This document shows positions 7,901-16,844 of a stretch of 64,000 nt of DNA, one piece after another. The translations under genes and the position numbers were made by a program. The notes under the pieces were generated by a model that saw only the letters and a list, made by a program, of their open reading frames with translations, ran no database searches and was not told the DNA's origin. Position 1 is the first letter of the stretch, and every line of letters starts with the position of its first letter. The DNA lies in NCBI RefSeq assembly GCF_041505935.1, contig NZ_CP140110.1. One strand, written 5' to 3'. Source of the stretch: Fervidobacterium_A thailandense (lineage in GTDB: Bacteria > Thermotogota > Thermotogae > Thermotogales > Fervidobacteriaceae).

Positions 7901-10900
7901 ATGCGATTATTTCGTCGTTTTCAGAATCTCGATCCACAAGTCTTAATCGACAGTTTTATTCACCGGATCGGAAGCTTTTTAACGTCAAATCAGTCGGTAA
8001 CCGCAGAACTTAACTCCGCTCTTAGGGAGCTCGCTGTAGGCAATGTTAAAATTCATGCCGATTTGAATGACGGGGGACGTGTGTTCGACGAGAACAACGC
8101 AGTAATCGGTAAGATCATGAACTTAGTCTTCACGGACAGCAACGGGAATTATGCGTTTGGAGACGATAGCGTTATTCCAAATGTTTTGTTGCTTGTTCCT
8201 AACGAAAATGGGTACTTCAGAGCATTCGGTCGTGAAGTTTTCTCTCCTTTCGTCGTTTTCGACAAATTCAACAGAGACCAGATGGAGGAGACCGACGAGG
8301 CAAGTGACGAAAGCGAAGAACTAAAAGTTAACGTTGCTGAAAGTAGTGAAGATTCCGAGTGGAAACCTGGTCTTGATCTCGACAACGCAATCGTTTTGCA
8401 AGGGTACTACCTTGCATGGCTTTCAACTTTGCTTTCGGTATGGTTCGAAAAATTCTCACACAAAAATACCAAGCTCTCACAATCTTCTTACAGATTCAAT
8501 AGACTTGCGTTGCACCTTGGGGTTTCGTACTTCCGTTATTATTCTTTCGAAGTGGAAGGAGACGAAACGAATAAATCCGTGCGCTACGTCTGGCAAAAGA
8601 TCCCTATCTTCTTTCTACCTGATCGGAACAACAAAATAGAGTATTTATCCAACCCGCGAAAGGTGGTATATCCGAACGAAAAAGTTCCCGAACACATACG
8701 TTACCCTCACATTAGTCACCTGGGAATCGTCGATCTCCTCGAAACTCCGGAAACCGAGAAAATAGGACTTACGTTAACATTGGTTGACTCCGACGACCTG
8801 GATTACGATTTTCAAAATCTGAGAATTGTCAACACCCAAATTACCCCTGAATCGAAGAATAAGCCCTCCGAAATTCTGAAAGAACAGGCATTTACTTTCC
8901 TTTCACTCGCCACGAAACAAATCCCATTCATTCCTCACTCCGACGGTGCCAGGATGCTCATGGGTTCTAAAAACCTAAAACAAGCGATTCAAGTCGTAGA
9001 TGCTGAAGAACCTTTCTTGAAGACAGGGGCAGAAAAGGAAAAACTCGGAGTTAATGCCCTTGTTGCGTACGGATTGTTCTACGGATTTAACTTTGAGGAT
9101 GGTATCGTAGTTTCGGAAAGTTTCGCAAAGAAGATGGCAGTAAAGAGGTTGGAACAGGAAAAGTTCACCGTTGCTGTTGAAAATGATAAGGCTCCGAAGG
9201 TAGAAAAGGGAGAATGGGTTTATAGAGGGCAAAAGCAGAAGGGACAAAAACAAGCGCCTTTTGTACGAATAAAGTTCTTGGTTAGAGAAGGGGACGAAGT
9301 ATTCTTTGGTAAGGAACTCTTCAAAGTCACATACATCCCTGGAAACGTTAAAAAAATCTACACTTATCAAGGTAGATACAAAGCTAAAGTGATAAATATC
9401 CCGGAACAACCTCTTGTTCCGTACGAGAGTTCATTCGTAGATGGTACTTTTATTGACATACCAATCACATTCGAAGTCGACAAACCTCTGGAAGTCGGTG
9501 ACAAATTGATGGGACGTCACGGTAACAAGGGCGTGGTCTCTCTCATATTGCCTGATGAAGAAATGCCAAAGGCCGTAATAGCCGGTGAAGAAAAAACGAT
9601 AGACGTGATTCTTAGTCCGCTGGGAGTAGTTTCCAGAATGAATTTGGGACAACTCTACGAAACGCATATAACTGTTGCGCAAAAGTTTGCAAATTTCAAG
9701 GAAATCCCTGATCTTGTTTCTCCTTTGGAAAATGTCTTCGACAAAAGTTCCAAGCTTCTCGAAGCTCTTAAATCCATCGGAGCCGATGACTTCGGTAGAT
9801 TCAAGGTCGTTTACAAAAATCACGAATGGAGGTTAACAGTCGGCTATCAATACATTGTGAGGCTCGATCACTGTGTTCGAGATAAACTGCACGTTGTCTC
9901 ATTCGCTTCAGAAAGCGAGCTAACTGGCCAACCTAAAAAGGGAAAATCCAGAAACGGTGGGCAAAGATTTGGAGAACTCGAATTCTGGTCCCTCTACTCT
10001 TACGGAAACAAGAGACTCATCAAACTCTTCGCGAGCAAGAACCTTTCCGAAAAACACTTAGCCGAAGCAAAACATTTAAACATTTTTCCAGAAGAACTGT
10101 TAAACGTACTCTTTCAAAAAACCTGTGGTCTGAGATTTGACACGACGAGTTGTATGAGAACGAAGTTCGAATACGCACCGCTCGAACACGCAAGTGAGGG
10201 TAAAGTTTCAGAGCTTGACGAAGTGCTCGAAGCATACTTGTCAACATGCGCACGAGCTTTTGTTAGGACTTCCAACCCAACAATGTTAAAGTTCCTATTG
10301 GCTAAAATCTCCATTGAACAATCGAAAGTTCAAGACAAGTTCAAAGCTTTCTGCGAGGAAATCGAAAAAGTTTTGAGCGAATTTTCAGAAGCACCAAAAT
10401 CTGTTGAAGAGCTACAAAACTTTGCTCTCAGAGTACTCCAAATTATGGATAAGCACAGCGAAGTTGTTGAAAAGCTCGAACCAAACTGGAAAACTTTCTT
10501 AAGGGTCGACTTAGAAGGGAACAGGCTGAGTGGCGAGGCAAGAAAATACACAGGAATCGCATTGACGAAGAACATAAACGAGATCTTTGAATTAAAAACG
10601 GAAAAGAAAATCGAACAGCATTTCCAAAAATTGCGTAAAAAACTCCTTAACGTCCTAAAGTTAAGAGAAAACAAAGGAATTGTCGTTGCCAAATCGAGAA
10701 AATTCCTAACGAGGCTCCTCCTAACTAAAGATGGCTACATAAGAAATCTTGTAATTGCGCGACGATTACACTTCTCAGGCCGTGCGGTTATCTCACCACT
10801 ACCAGTCGATAGCTTGGAGTCTCTGGGTGTTAAGGAATTCGATATAGACAAAGTTGCGTTACCCGTTGATTTTGGAATCACTTGGTTAAGAAAGGATCTT

Positions 10901-12478
10901 TCGGAGGTTTTCAAGGAGGACAAACTTCAGAATGCCTTGAGAGGAGATGTGAAATCAAGAAAAGAAGTAGCGAGATACCTCAACAAACTCGTCGAAGATA
11001 GAGAAATCCTCGTCATTTTAAACCGTCAGCCATCGCTACACAGACATTCACTTCAGGGGTTCCAACCCGTATTTTGGGAACACTACACGATTGGATTACC
11101 AATAAATGTTTGCGAAGGATTTAACGCTGACTTTGATGGTGACACTATGGCGGTTTACTTCCCAGCCGAGCAGGATGAAGAGGTTAAGAGTGAGATCAGA
11201 AAGATGATGCCATCGAGAAACCCGTTCAAGCTTGGAAGCGGTGAGCTCATATATTCTACGGATCAGGACATGGTTTACGGCTATTACTTGGAAACAGGCA
11301 AAGATAAAGGAGCTATGAAGAAAGAACTGGGAAACATGATTAGAGAGCTTGCGCTCGCGGGTGATTACGATGGGATAAAGAAGTATCTTAGAGAAACCGT
11401 TATCGGAAAATATTTGAAACGCGCAACAGAAGAAAACTTAACACTGAGTATCTACGAAATACTCGAAAAGCGCGAGAGTATGGAAAAAATCATCCTATCG
11501 AAGTGCCGTGGAAATCAAAAGCAGTATGTACAACTTTACGAAAAGATAGACACCGGAGAAGGCATAATTATCCACGGAGGCTTTGCAAGAGGAGTTCCTG
11601 TCGAGCAATACTTTGATCCAACTGCTGGTATTGTGAAGAGAGCCAGGAGGACGCTCATAGATAAGAAACTCAGGGTTGCGGAAGCTGGTTATTTCACGCG
11701 AAAACTTGTGGAATTCCTTGGAAGTGTTCGAGTCAGAGAACACTTGCAAGAGTACACACTACACGAGATCGATTTGAACAAGTCAATGTACAAACGTACA
11801 CCTAATGGAGATGATGATGTGAAACTTCGAGACGTGTTCGGTAAATCAAGGTTCATGTACAGATGGATCCTGACTGACGATGGTAGAACAATTTTCATTG
11901 ACAGCGAAGATAAAATTCCAGATCACTTCTGGATCTACTCACCAAAAGTTGTCCCGGTTGAGAACAACACCTACGCGGTCAGCGCCAAATGGTGTGGAAA
12001 AGACATCTCAAAGCTTTCAGAATATAGTGATGGAGAATACCTGGGAGTTTCAGCAGGACACGTCATTGGTGAGCGTGGAACGCAGTTATCCATGGAAACT
12101 TTCCACACCGGTGGAAGAGGGTTGAGTATGGGAAGAGTCAGTGCTTCTGTATTTCAAAGGGCATTCAACGCCACATCCTACCAAGAATTTCTCGAAAGCA
12201 TCGAACAAGACTTTTATAACGATATGAACGAATCTCTACTGGAAAAACTAAATTCAGCATCGCTTTATTTTGAGCTTCTCTACAACTTTGCTCAGCAGTT
12301 AAAAACTGAGGGAATCAAGTCCGTAAACGAATTCTTCTTCAACCTGGAAAAACGAGGGCCGCTAACTTGTATGTCGTTCGAAAGAGGACTCGATATTTTA
12401 GAAGACATTGAAATAGGAAGAGAATATATAGAAACCCATCCGAGGGTTGAATACGCTTTCTTCAGGAGGTGCATCTGA
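7901..12478 (+). CDS. Single-chain DNA-directed RNA polymerase (beta-beta' fusion)
   Basis: This 1525-residue protein holds both catalytic halves of multisubunit RNA polymerase. Beta-type motifs appear in normal order: DLLETPETEKIGL (278-290), SDGARMLMGS (347-356), GFNFEDGIVVSE (395-406), VGDKLMGRHGNKGVVS (532-547), LSPLGVVSRMNLGQLYETH (571-589) and GGQRFGELEFW (686-696). Beta'-type motifs follow: RLHFSGRAVIS (955-965), LNRQPSLHRHSLQGFQPV (1040-1057), the Mg-binding NADFDGD with Asp1077, Asp1079 and Asp1081, a bridge-helix and F-loop region near 1200-1270, and the trigger loop GTQLSMETFHTGG (1393-1405). The total is a little over half of normal beta plus beta'. The N-terminal lobes, most of the clamp and the beta' zinc finger are trimmed, and an acidic stretch lies at 127-152. 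The ATG follows GGAGGGATTAG. It leads an operon with a sigma-54-like and an activator-like gene. All active-site landmarks are intact, so it is probably functional. Confidence 0.95.
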   Translation: MRLFRRFQNLDPQVLIDSFIHRIGSFLTSNQSVTAELNSALRELAVGNVKIHADLNDGGRVFDENNAVIGKIMNLVFTDSNGNYAFGDDSVIPNVLLLVPNENGYFRAFGREVFSPFVVFDKFNRDQMEETDEASDESEELKVNVAESSEDSEWKPGLDLDNAIVLQGYYLAWLSTLLSVWFEKFSHKNTKLSQSSYRFNRLALHLGVSYFRYYSFEVEGDETNKSVRYVWQKIPIFFLPDRNNKIEYLSNPRKVVYPNEKVPEHIRYPHISHLGIVDLLETPETEKIGLTLTLVDSDDLDYDFQNLRIVNTQITPESKNKPSEILKEQAFTFLSLATKQIPFIPHSDGARMLMGSKNLKQAIQVVDAEEPFLKTGAEKEKLGVNALVAYGLFYGFNFEDGIVVSESFAKKMAVKRLEQEKFTVAVENDKAPKVEKGEWVYRGQKQKGQKQAPFVRIKFLVREGDEVFFGKELFKVTYIPGNVKKIYTYQGRYKAKVINIPEQPLVPYESSFVDGTFIDIPITFEVDKPLEVGDKLMGRHGNKGVVSLILPDEEMPKAVIAGEEKTIDVILSPLGVVSRMNLGQLYETHITVAQKFANFKEIPDLVSPLENVFDKSSKLLEALKSIGADDFGRFKVVYKNHEWRLTVGYQYIVRLDHCVRDKLHVVSFASESELTGQPKKGKSRNGGQRFGELEFWSLYSYGNKRLIKLFASKNLSEKHLAEAKHLNIFPEELLNVLFQKTCGLRFDTTSCMRTKFEYAPLEHASEGKVSELDEVLEAYLSTCARAFVRTSNPTMLKFLLAKISIEQSKVQDKFKAFCEEIEKVLSEFSEAPKSVEELQNFALRVLQIMDKHSEVVEKLEPNWKTFLRVDLEGNRLSGEARKYTGIALTKNINEIFELKTEKKIEQHFQKLRKKLLNVLKLRENKGIVVAKSRKFLTRLLLTKDGYIRNLVIARRLHFSGRAVISPLPVDSLESLGVKEFDIDKVALPVDFGITWLRKDLSEVFKEDKLQNALRGDVKSRKEVARYLNKLVEDREILVILNRQPSLHRHSLQGFQPVFWEHYTIGLPINVCEGFNADFDGDTMAVYFPAEQDEEVKSEIRKMMPSRNPFKLGSGELIYSTDQDMVYGYYLETGKDKGAMKKELGNMIRELALAGDYDGIKKYLRETVIGKYLKRATEENLTLSIYEILEKRESMEKIILSKCRGNQKQYVQLYEKIDTGEGIIIHGGFARGVPVEQYFDPTAGIVKRARRTLIDKKLRVAEAGYFTRKLVEFLGSVRVREHLQEYTLHEIDLNKSMYKRTPNGDDDVKLRDVFGKSRFMYRWILTDDGRTIFIDSEDKIPDHFWIYSPKVVPVENNTYAVSAKWCGKDISKLSEYSDGEYLGVSAGHVIGERGTQLSMETFHTGGRGLSMGRVSASVFQRAFNATSYQEFLESIEQDFYNDMNESLLEKLNSASLYFELLYNFAQQLKTEGIKSVNEFFFNLEKRGPLTCMSFERGLDILEDIEIGREYIETHPRVEYAFFRRCI

Positions 12479-12480
12479 AA

Positions 12481-13245
12481 ATGAAACAAAGTATAACCCA
12501 AAAACATGGGCAGAAGCAAAAAATAAAATTGGTTCTTCAACAAACTCTCCAAGAAACAATGGACTTAACGAGTAGAACAGACTCCACTATCCCTCCCGAA
12601 CTTGGCGAACCAATTGACGATGACGACCAAAGCTACACGGAACGAAAGCACAACGAAGAACTGGAAGCCATCCAACTGAATCCCGAGGTTGGACTCTTGC
12701 CAAGTAAGGATTTCTCATGCGCCGTTGTGAGAACGGAAAGAGGGTATAGCATTTTGAGCTTTTCTCAAAGTCCAATAGATGATGGATTTATCAACGCTAT
12801 CAAATCATTCCCGATTTTCGAAAAACTCGATTCAGAAAAACTACTACACCTCCTCACAGACGAGAGATCATCGGACTTGTTCGGGGTGAAGCGTGGAGAA
12901 CTCAGCAAGTTAATTGTACTTCTGCCAAACTCTGAAATCATCACACTGAGTATGATGAAAAGAAAAAGAGGAAAGAACGAGCCGTTGGACGACAAGTATT
13001 ATAGAATTTTCCGATCAATAATCTTCAAACACATAGACGAAATTAACCAGCTAACTCCCAAAGATTTTGAAAACATCAAAACATTCGAGGAATTTTGCGA
13101 TACGTTTTTCAAAAAAGTAGGAATAATTAGCGATATGAGAATCAACATGATGGAAGCGTTAGAATACAGCGAAAGGGCAAAGAGGACTTTCAGAGAATAC
13201 TTCGAATTCTTTTGTGGGGAGGATGGCAAAGGAGGGGGAAAATGA
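12481..13245 (+). CDS. Unknown protein, possible minimal sigma-54-like factor
   Basis: The 254-residue product has no certain family. Near the N-terminus QKIKLVLQQTLQETMDLTS resembles sigma-54 region I (consensus near QLVMTPQLQQAIKLLQ). An acidic linker (ELGEPIDDDDQ) resembles region II. The next part (DFSCAVVRTERGYSILSF) loosely resembles the start of the sigma-54 core-binding domain, and SERAKRTFREY near the C-terminus vaguely recalls the RpoN box. A full sigma-54 is about 400-500 residues, so much would be missing. The assignment rests mainly on the downstream sigma-54-activator ATPase and the upstream polymerase. The ATG at 12481 lies 11 bp after AGGAGG; a GTG at 12469 overlaps that site and is less likely. 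It starts 2 bp after the polymerase stop. Confidence 0.5.
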   Translation: MKQSITQKHGQKQKIKLVLQQTLQETMDLTSRTDSTIPPELGEPIDDDDQSYTERKHNEELEAIQLNPEVGLLPSKDFSCAVVRTERGYSILSFSQSPIDDGFINAIKSFPIFEKLDSEKLLHLLTDERSSDLFGVKRGELSKLIVLLPNSEIITLSMMKRKRGKNEPLDDKYYRIFRSIIFKHIDEINQLTPKDFENIKTFEEFCDTFFKKVGIISDMRINMMEALEYSERAKRTFREYFEFFCGEDGKGGGK

Positions 13246-14684
13246 AGAAGATATTCGTCCAAAACGATCTGATCGACGTTGTAACAGAAATCTTAGAAAG
13301 TTTGAAAAATCAGTTCACGCTTAAGGAAGAAAAATTGGAGCTCAACGGTATTTTAACGTCAAAACCGGAGGAATTAGATGAATGCTTCTTGTATATAGGT
13401 CGACTGGAAGAAAAATATCTTGAAAAGCTTAAGGGTAAAGAGATTATAATCGTATTCGAGAAACAATTCGAAGCTGAGCTTTTCGAACACTTCCTTGAGC
13501 TTGAAATTATAGGTGTCTTTAGGAAAGAAAGGTTAAAAGTCGAATTTGAGGAAAAAGGAAACTTTGAAAAACTGTTGAAGGAAGTTTTGAGAAGGCAAAA
13601 CTACAATGTGAAATTCGTGGATGGAAGCTACTATCAAGAGGTTCCCTTCAAAAACATCAAAAATTGGAAATTCTCCGTAAAAATGAATGACCCAAAGCAA
13701 CTTTACGAAAAAATCAAGTTCGTATCGATATTTCTCGATCCGACCATGCGGTCATTTTCTCGAGCCTTAAGAAAGATAATCCAGGACTTCAGACGAGTTT
13801 ATGAAACTTACTTCCCAATGTATGCTCGTACTGAGGCAGGAAACGTATCAAAAACCGAGTGTAAGAAGAACGAAATATTGAGCAAAAAAATACACGAAAA
13901 TCTCCAGAAACAAATGGAAAATTGCAGAAAGGAGCTACTCGAGAAACACAAAATATTCAGTTTACCGTCACTACTAATTGAAGGTGAAACGGGAACCGGA
14001 AAATCACTAATAGCTGAGATAATTGCAAGAAGTGCGATGAACGATGAAGCTTTTCAGACGCGTTTCAAGCGAATATCGCTGGCAAATATCGGTAAAGAGT
14101 TAGTTGACGGAGCACTCTTTGGAAGTGTGAAAGGAGCGTACACAGGCGCCGAAGAGGACAAGCTTGGAATAATCCTGGAAAATGTTTTCGGCATACTCTT
14201 TATCGACGAAATTGCCGAGGTTCCCCCAGATGTCCAAGCGAAACTCCTAATCTACATGGACGACTACATGGTAAGACCCCTGGGCTTTGATAAGGGTGGA
14301 ATTTTTGCTCCGGTTGTCATTATTGCGGCGACGAATAGAGATTTGAAAAGAGAAATTGCACTGCGCAAGTTTCGAAGTGATCTGTATCACAGATTTAAGC
14401 ACAAACTGTACATACCTCCTCTTAGAGAAAGGAGAGAAGATATACGCTTCCTCATAAACTTCGTTTTGCTAAATCCAACGATCAATCCTATTGACGAAAA
14501 TGGAAATTACGCAGTTGACAAAATCTCTCTTGAAGCGATCAGCGTTTTAGAAAACTATGATTACCCAGGAAACTTCCGAGAGCTTGAGGAGATACTCAAA
14601 AGCGCCGTAAGCAGCGCCTTAGCCGAAGGACTTAGCATCATACTACCAAGACACCTCAAGTTACCAAGGCAACCGAGAATTTAG
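13242..14684 (+). CDS. Sigma-54-activator-type AAA+ ATPase without DNA-binding domain
   Basis: Of 480 residues, the C-terminal half is a complete bacterial enhancer-binding-protein ATPase. It has Walker A GETGTGKS (248-255), the sigma-54-contacting loop GAYTGA (298-303), Walker B LFIDE (319-323), sensor I ATNRD, arginine finger region RSDLYHRF (378-385), the PPLRERREDI motif and sensor II NFRELE (444-449). The protein stops right after this domain, so the usual Fis-type helix-turn-helix is absent. Residues 1-200 are an unrecognised, lysine- and glutamate-rich sensor-like region. The ATG overlaps the previous stop as ATGA and follows GGAGGGGG, giving translational coupling. A GAFTGA-type loop normally remodels only sigma-54 holoenzyme, so a sigma-54-like partner should exist, most simply the preceding gene. 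Confidence 0.88.
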   Translation: MKKIFVQNDLIDVVTEILESLKNQFTLKEEKLELNGILTSKPEELDECFLYIGRLEEKYLEKLKGKEIIIVFEKQFEAELFEHFLELEIIGVFRKERLKVEFEEKGNFEKLLKEVLRRQNYNVKFVDGSYYQEVPFKNIKNWKFSVKMNDPKQLYEKIKFVSIFLDPTMRSFSRALRKIIQDFRRVYETYFPMYARTEAGNVSKTECKKNEILSKKIHENLQKQMENCRKELLEKHKIFSLPSLLIEGETGTGKSLIAEIIARSAMNDEAFQTRFKRISLANIGKELVDGALFGSVKGAYTGAEEDKLGIILENVFGILFIDEIAEVPPDVQAKLLIYMDDYMVRPLGFDKGGIFAPVVIIAATNRDLKREIALRKFRSDLYHRFKHKLYIPPLRERREDIRFLINFVLLNPTINPIDENGNYAVDKISLEAISVLENYDYPGNFRELEEILKSAVSSALAEGLSIILPRHLKLPRQPRI

Positions 14685-14759
14685 TCAAAGAACAAAGATA
14701 GAAATTCTTCCATATACTCCAAAGCCATAGAAAAATGCAATCAGTGAGAAAATTGTTGA

Positions 14760-14787
14760 CCCCCCGCACCGAAGTGCGGGGGGTTTT
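14760..14787 (+). terminator. Intrinsic terminator of the polymerase operon
   Basis: A 10-bp GC-rich stem (CCCCCCGCAC / GTGCGGGGGG) with a CGAA loop is followed by TTTT GTTT. It lies 75 bp after the stop of the ATPase gene and just before the right inverted repeat. It therefore separates operon transcription from the CRISPR leader. Confidence 0.92.
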
Positions 14788-14808
14788 GTTTAATATGTCT
14801 GCTCGCCA

Positions 14809-15450
14809 ACTTTAACCACACCGAAGTTGTCAAAACCACTGCTCCTATTCCCATGAGAAAATTCAGGGATACTTTTGCGAGTATCTTCAAAGCTTGTTTA
14901 CAGTATGACAGTTCCAGCGTTGTTTATGGTCAGTGGGGACGGACTCCAGCAAGAATTTCCGCACTTTTGTGTGGAAAAATCAACAACTTTGTGGTATAAT
15001 TCAAACAGCGCACACTCAACAACACATACCAAAACGCACGAAATCGTGTAAAGCACTTTTTCACAATCACTCGTAAAACATCCCCATCACACGATTTCTC
15101 GCAACTAATCCATAACATAAAATCGTGCTTAATCGTTGTATTTATGCTTCAACCGTCCAGATTCACAAAATCAAAATTCCAAAAAGCGCATCGATTCGTG
15201 ATTTTCGATTTCGGACGATTTTTTCCGAACCTACTTTACGATAATGTTAAGATTGCTCCGAATGTTCAAAAGTTAAGGATTCAGGCTGTAGGATGAGTAA
15301 CAAGGTTTTTACCCACCTAAACTCAGCGTCAATACGTGGTTTAGAGTGATAGTTAGCTAGGTGCAAACATATTTTTATATGGCTAACTTTGGGGGTTCGG
15401 AAAATCGCGTTCCAGATTGCAACTTTTTAAGCGGACTTTGGAAGGCAAGG
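14809..15450. repeat. Inverted repeat, right copy (array 2 leader region)
   Basis: This is the mirror copy of 771-1412, ending exactly at the first repeat of array 2. Differences from the left copy cluster at the inner end (about 14811-14910). The array-proximal part appears identical, which suggests a recent duplication or ongoing gene conversion. It contains a promoter-like element at 14972-15000 and the repeated AAATCGTG / CACGATTT motifs. No credible gene is seen here. Confidence 0.93.
14972..15000 (+). promoter_or_regulatory. Extended -10 promoter in leader of array 2
   Basis: TATAAT at 14995-15000 is preceded by TGG, and a weak TGGAAA lies at 14972-14977 with 17-bp spacing. This mirrors the element at 1221-1249. 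It points toward array 2, about 450 bp away, so it is a candidate pre-crRNA promoter. Confidence 0.5.
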
Positions 15451-16553
15451 GTCGGAAGGGAACTTCTCTCTGAAAGAGATGGAAACTTTAACTCCCCAGC
15501 TTCTCAACACCGCCGCCAAATCGAAGTCGGAAGGGAACTTCTCTCTGAAAGAGATGGAAACACTCGGCCTAAAACTTTTAAGGTCTGTCTCATGTACATA
15601 CAGTCGGAAGGGAACTTCTCTCTGAAAGAGATGGAAACTCTAGCATACGTTGTATGATTGTCTGGTAGTACAGACCGTAGTCGGAAGGGAACTTCTCTCT
15701 GAAAGAGATGGAAACAACCAACTCTTATTTAAGAACCTTGACTTGGCTCTATTAAAGTCGGAAGGGAACTTCTCTCTGAAAGAGATGGAAACTCAAGTGT
15801 CAGTGCCGTTGCGTCACCTGCAAGTATCCTCTGGTCGGAAGGGAACTTCTCTCTGAAAGAGATGGAAACACGTCTATAGCGTCGCCTGCTTCCGCAGGCA
15901 ATGTATCCATGTCGGAAGGGAACTTCTCTCTGAAAGAGATGGAAACCACTGTTGCCCGGGCTTCGACCCGGGCAACAGTCCCTGAAGGTCGGAAGGGAAC
16001 TTCTCTCTGAAAGAGATGGAAACCAGTAGACGGTCACTGTAGACTTACACGTCCAAACGGTTGTCGGAAGGGAACTTCTCTCTGAAAGAGATGGAAACAG
16101 TCACTGTGTACGAGTACAAAGTAATTCCTGTGTTTCTGTCGGAAGGGAACTTCTCTCTGAAAGAGATGGAAACTGTTCCACCGGTATCTGTAATAGTTCG
16201 GCTAGTTCTTCCTGTCGGAAGGGAACTTCTCTCTGAAAGAGATGGAAACGTATAGTTTTGGTCGTTCCAGTTTACCAGGTTGTCTTAGGTCGGAAGGGAA
16301 CTTCTCTCTGAAAGAGATGGAAACCAAAATCTCGTACTTTCTTCCCTTGAAAACACACGTGACAAGTCGGAAGGGAACTTCTCTCTGAAAGAGATGGAAA
16401 CGCGTAACTAGTGACAGTCGTCGTCACACCAGTGGTCGTATGTCGGAAGGGAACTTCTCTCTGAAAGAGATGGAAACCGTCCTTAGTCATAATAGCCGAA
16501 TTTAACAATACCAACTTGTCGGAAGGGAACTTCTCTCTGAAAGAGATGGAAAT
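15451..16553 (+). CRISPR. CRISPR array 2
   Basis: Fifteen 36-bp repeats start at 15451, 15526, 15603, 15680, 15757, 15834, 15911, 15988, 16063, 16138, 16214, 16289, 16366, 16442 and 16518. They enclose fourteen spacers of 39-41 bp. The repeat is the same as in array 1 but on the plus strand. The last copy ends GGAAAT instead of GGAAAC, as expected for the leader-distal end. The spacer at 15870-15910 overlaps an array 1 spacer by 34 bp with one mismatch. The spacer at 16099-16137 matches bases 1-40 of the window (array 1) with three differences. The spacer at 15947-15987 contains a perfect 13-bp stem. Confidence 0.98.
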
Positions 16554-16761
16554 TCCACAATATGAGATTTTTTGACAACGTTGAGCTTAGGAGTTCAGAA
16601 AGGTGTTCAGGAAGATGTCTTTTCGATGGTGAGAACATAGAGGAAAGGGCTGGATGCCAGGACGGGATTTTCTCAGTATAGAGAGCTGGCATCTATCCAA
16701 AGTGTTTTCTATTCGAGTTGTGGAAAGGTACTCGTTTTTCTGTCTGATTTAAAGAACTTGC

Positions 16762-16790
16762 TTGACTTTTCAGGAGTTCTCTGGTAAGAT
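16762..16790 (+). promoter_or_regulatory. Promoter of the permease-pur operon
   Basis: TTGACT at 16762-16767 and TAAGAT at 16785-16790 are separated by 17 bp, with TGG just before the -10 hexamer. It lies 55 bp upstream of the permease start. The roughly 200 bp between array 2 and this promoter hold nothing I recognise. Confidence 0.85.
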
Positions 16791-16802
16791 TTAGGTGTGC
16801 AA

Positions 16803-16835
16803 TCCTTTAATTTCGCCCAGTGAGGCGAGAAAGGA
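16803..16835 (+). promoter_or_regulatory. Hairpin covering the ribosome-binding site of the permease gene
   Basis: In the short 5' leader, TCCTTT (16803-16808) can pair with AAAGGA (16830-16835), and inside it TCGCC (16813-16817) pairs with GGCGA (16824-16828). The outer stem buries part of the AAAGGAGG ribosome-binding site. Folding could therefore control translation. I do not recognise a known purine riboswitch; the element is too short for one. Confidence 0.45.
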
Positions 16836-16844
16836 GGAAAAAGC

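Noticed and set aside
16024..16137. Shared GTCACTGT between adjacent spacers as a further target link
   Set aside because: An 8-base match among about 1 kb of spacer sequence is expected several times by chance.
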